The notes below the pieces were generated by a model that saw only the letters and a list, made by a program, of their open reading frames with translations, made no database searches and had not been told where the DNA came from. A stretch of DNA of 64,000 nucleotides, taken from NCBI RefSeq assembly GCF_018139145.2, contig NC_059486.1:8742001-8806000 (forward strand). The letters run 5' to 3'. This stretch comes from Gymnogyps californianus. Taxonomy: Eukaryota; Chordata; Aves; Accipitriformes; Cathartidae. Of the stretch, positions 62,790-64,000 are shown piece after piece. Each line of letters starts with the position of its first letter. Positions within the stretch are counted from its first letter, which is position 1. The position numbers were made by a program, and so were the translations under genes.

Positions 62790-64000
62790 GCTCTGTCAAA
62801 ATGCAACCAGACGCACGCCACCAAAAACCCTACTACAGCAAATTAAAAAACAAACAAAAACCACAAATAAATGCAATTAAAGTATAGAGTAACTACAATG
62901 CTAGCAAAGGGGGAGGGGGGATGAGGAGAGGAACTTGTCACCAATTCAGAGATGATAGTTTTTGGTTTTTTCATATATTCAGGAATAATAATTAAAGGCA
63001 GAACACAACAAGATCCAATTTGTCACACAACACCTGCAATCAGCTGAGTGAAAAAAACTACATAAATAAAACTGCAAACCAAAAACCCCACTGTTCAACT
63101 CCTACATTGCAAAGTATACTTCATGATTGTTTAATTGAAGTCATTTTTAGCTTTGCATGGCTGCAATCACCAAACATTGTCTCCCTGTCAGCATTTGAGG
63201 GGCTAACATACTGTTGCCAACAATTAGCACAAATCTGCCTGACATTGTTTTCTCTAAAAATAAACCATGCATGTTAAGTAGCTTGAGAAGAAACATGAAA
63301 ACAAGATTTTAGGATAACATTTTTCTTCTCAGTGGAAACACAGTCCTGCAGGAAGCCCAAGTAATCACTCCAGGATCTACTCAACCACCACCACACACCT
63401 TTGCTGCTGGAGAAGTACCACCAGGACGTAAATTGGAAGTTCTGGACACCTGTGATTAAGAAACCTTTCTAAGCAGAGGGAAGACATTAACTCCAGTCTC
63501 TTGGCCAAAATCCATTTGGGAAAATTCCTGATTTCCCTTCTTCACCAGCAATGGGCACTGAGCACGGGCATCACGGCAAGAGAAGAACGTGCAAGAAAAC
63601 AGCCTCTATGAAGTTCTTTTCTTTTGGAAAACTGACTTTTCTCTAACCTGAGCCATCAAGAAGAAAATCCAACAACACTGAAATAATGCCACGAGCATGC
63701 AAGTCACTTGGCTTGGGAAGGATGCAGTCATCTGAATTAGGAGCATTTGAGAAGCAAGCATGCACGCACTTCTAATGGCTTCTTTGTTCACCACCCATCT
63801 TCAACTTCACAACCCAGCCGTTCACTCATGATATGCTCCATCCCAGACATGGTTGCCCAACAAAGATAGTTAAACATGACTCAGAGAGCAGACATGACTC
63901 TCTAGTTCTCCTGAAGAAACAGTATTTTTAAATACAGACTGAAACTGCCAAACAGGGAAGAAAACAGTTTCTTATTGTTGTTTACAGTCAGGACTCTTTG

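Larger units (their letters stand above)
54173..64000. other. Non-coding sequence to window end
   Basis: No gene recognised. The 173-codon minus-strand frame at 57116-57637 crosses the G/T-rich tract. A relatively CpG-rich patch lies near 55975-56200, with no recognisable promoter or exon. A-runs occur at 55011, 61088 and 62772. No further mobile element is recognised. Confidence 0.7.

Noticed and set aside
1..64000. Bacterial or phage-type systems (operons, CRISPR, toxin-antitoxin, defence islands)
   Set aside because: No long contiguous ORFs, no regularly spaced direct repeats and no operon structure. Interspersed repeats are vertebrate-type.

Overview
This window looks like about 64 kb of non-coding nuclear DNA from a bird, probably a neoavian. 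The strongest evidence is a 5'-truncated CR1 retrotransposon, a second short CR1 3' end, and two copies of an avian-type endogenous retroviral LTR. I found no convincing protein-coding gene, tRNA, rRNA, CRISPR array, origin or other prokaryote-type feature. All open reading frames are short (173 codons or fewer). Apart from the CR1 and LTR ones they look like chance ORFs.

Layout. 1-18065 is unique-looking sequence with one possible ancient SINE relic and small tandem repeats. 18071-18679 is a solo LTR on the minus strand with a perfect 5-bp target duplication. 18685-27608 is unique sequence with a 31-A tract and three probable MIR-type SINE relics clustered at 23.3-25.1 kb. 27609-27706 is a short CR1 3' fragment. 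27707-42703 is unique sequence with several A-tracts and an ancient LINE/SINE relic near 40.0-40.25 kb. 42704-43818 is the larger CR1 copy, minus strand, carrying a dead reverse-transcriptase C-terminus. 43819-53583 is unique sequence with a TA/CA microsatellite and an enhancer-like block near 49.3-49.65 kb. 53589-54167 is the second solo LTR, plus strand, also with a perfect 5-bp target duplication. 54173-64000 is unique sequence with a G/T-rich tract near 57.2 kb.

Functional reading. The plus strand appears richer in A than T and in C than G, and long A-runs outnumber long T-runs. In vertebrates this is the mirror image of the skew on the sense strand of transcribed introns. My best guess is therefore that the window lies in a large intron, or introns, of a gene transcribed on the minus strand, or beside such a gene. 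A few minus-strand micro-exon candidates with good splice signals fit this, but none is identified. The rest could be gene-desert sequence with embedded regulatory elements. I found no evidence of a previously undescribed system. The most checkable observations are the inverted LTR pair, the 35-nt block conserved between the LTRs, the strand skew and the candidate exons.
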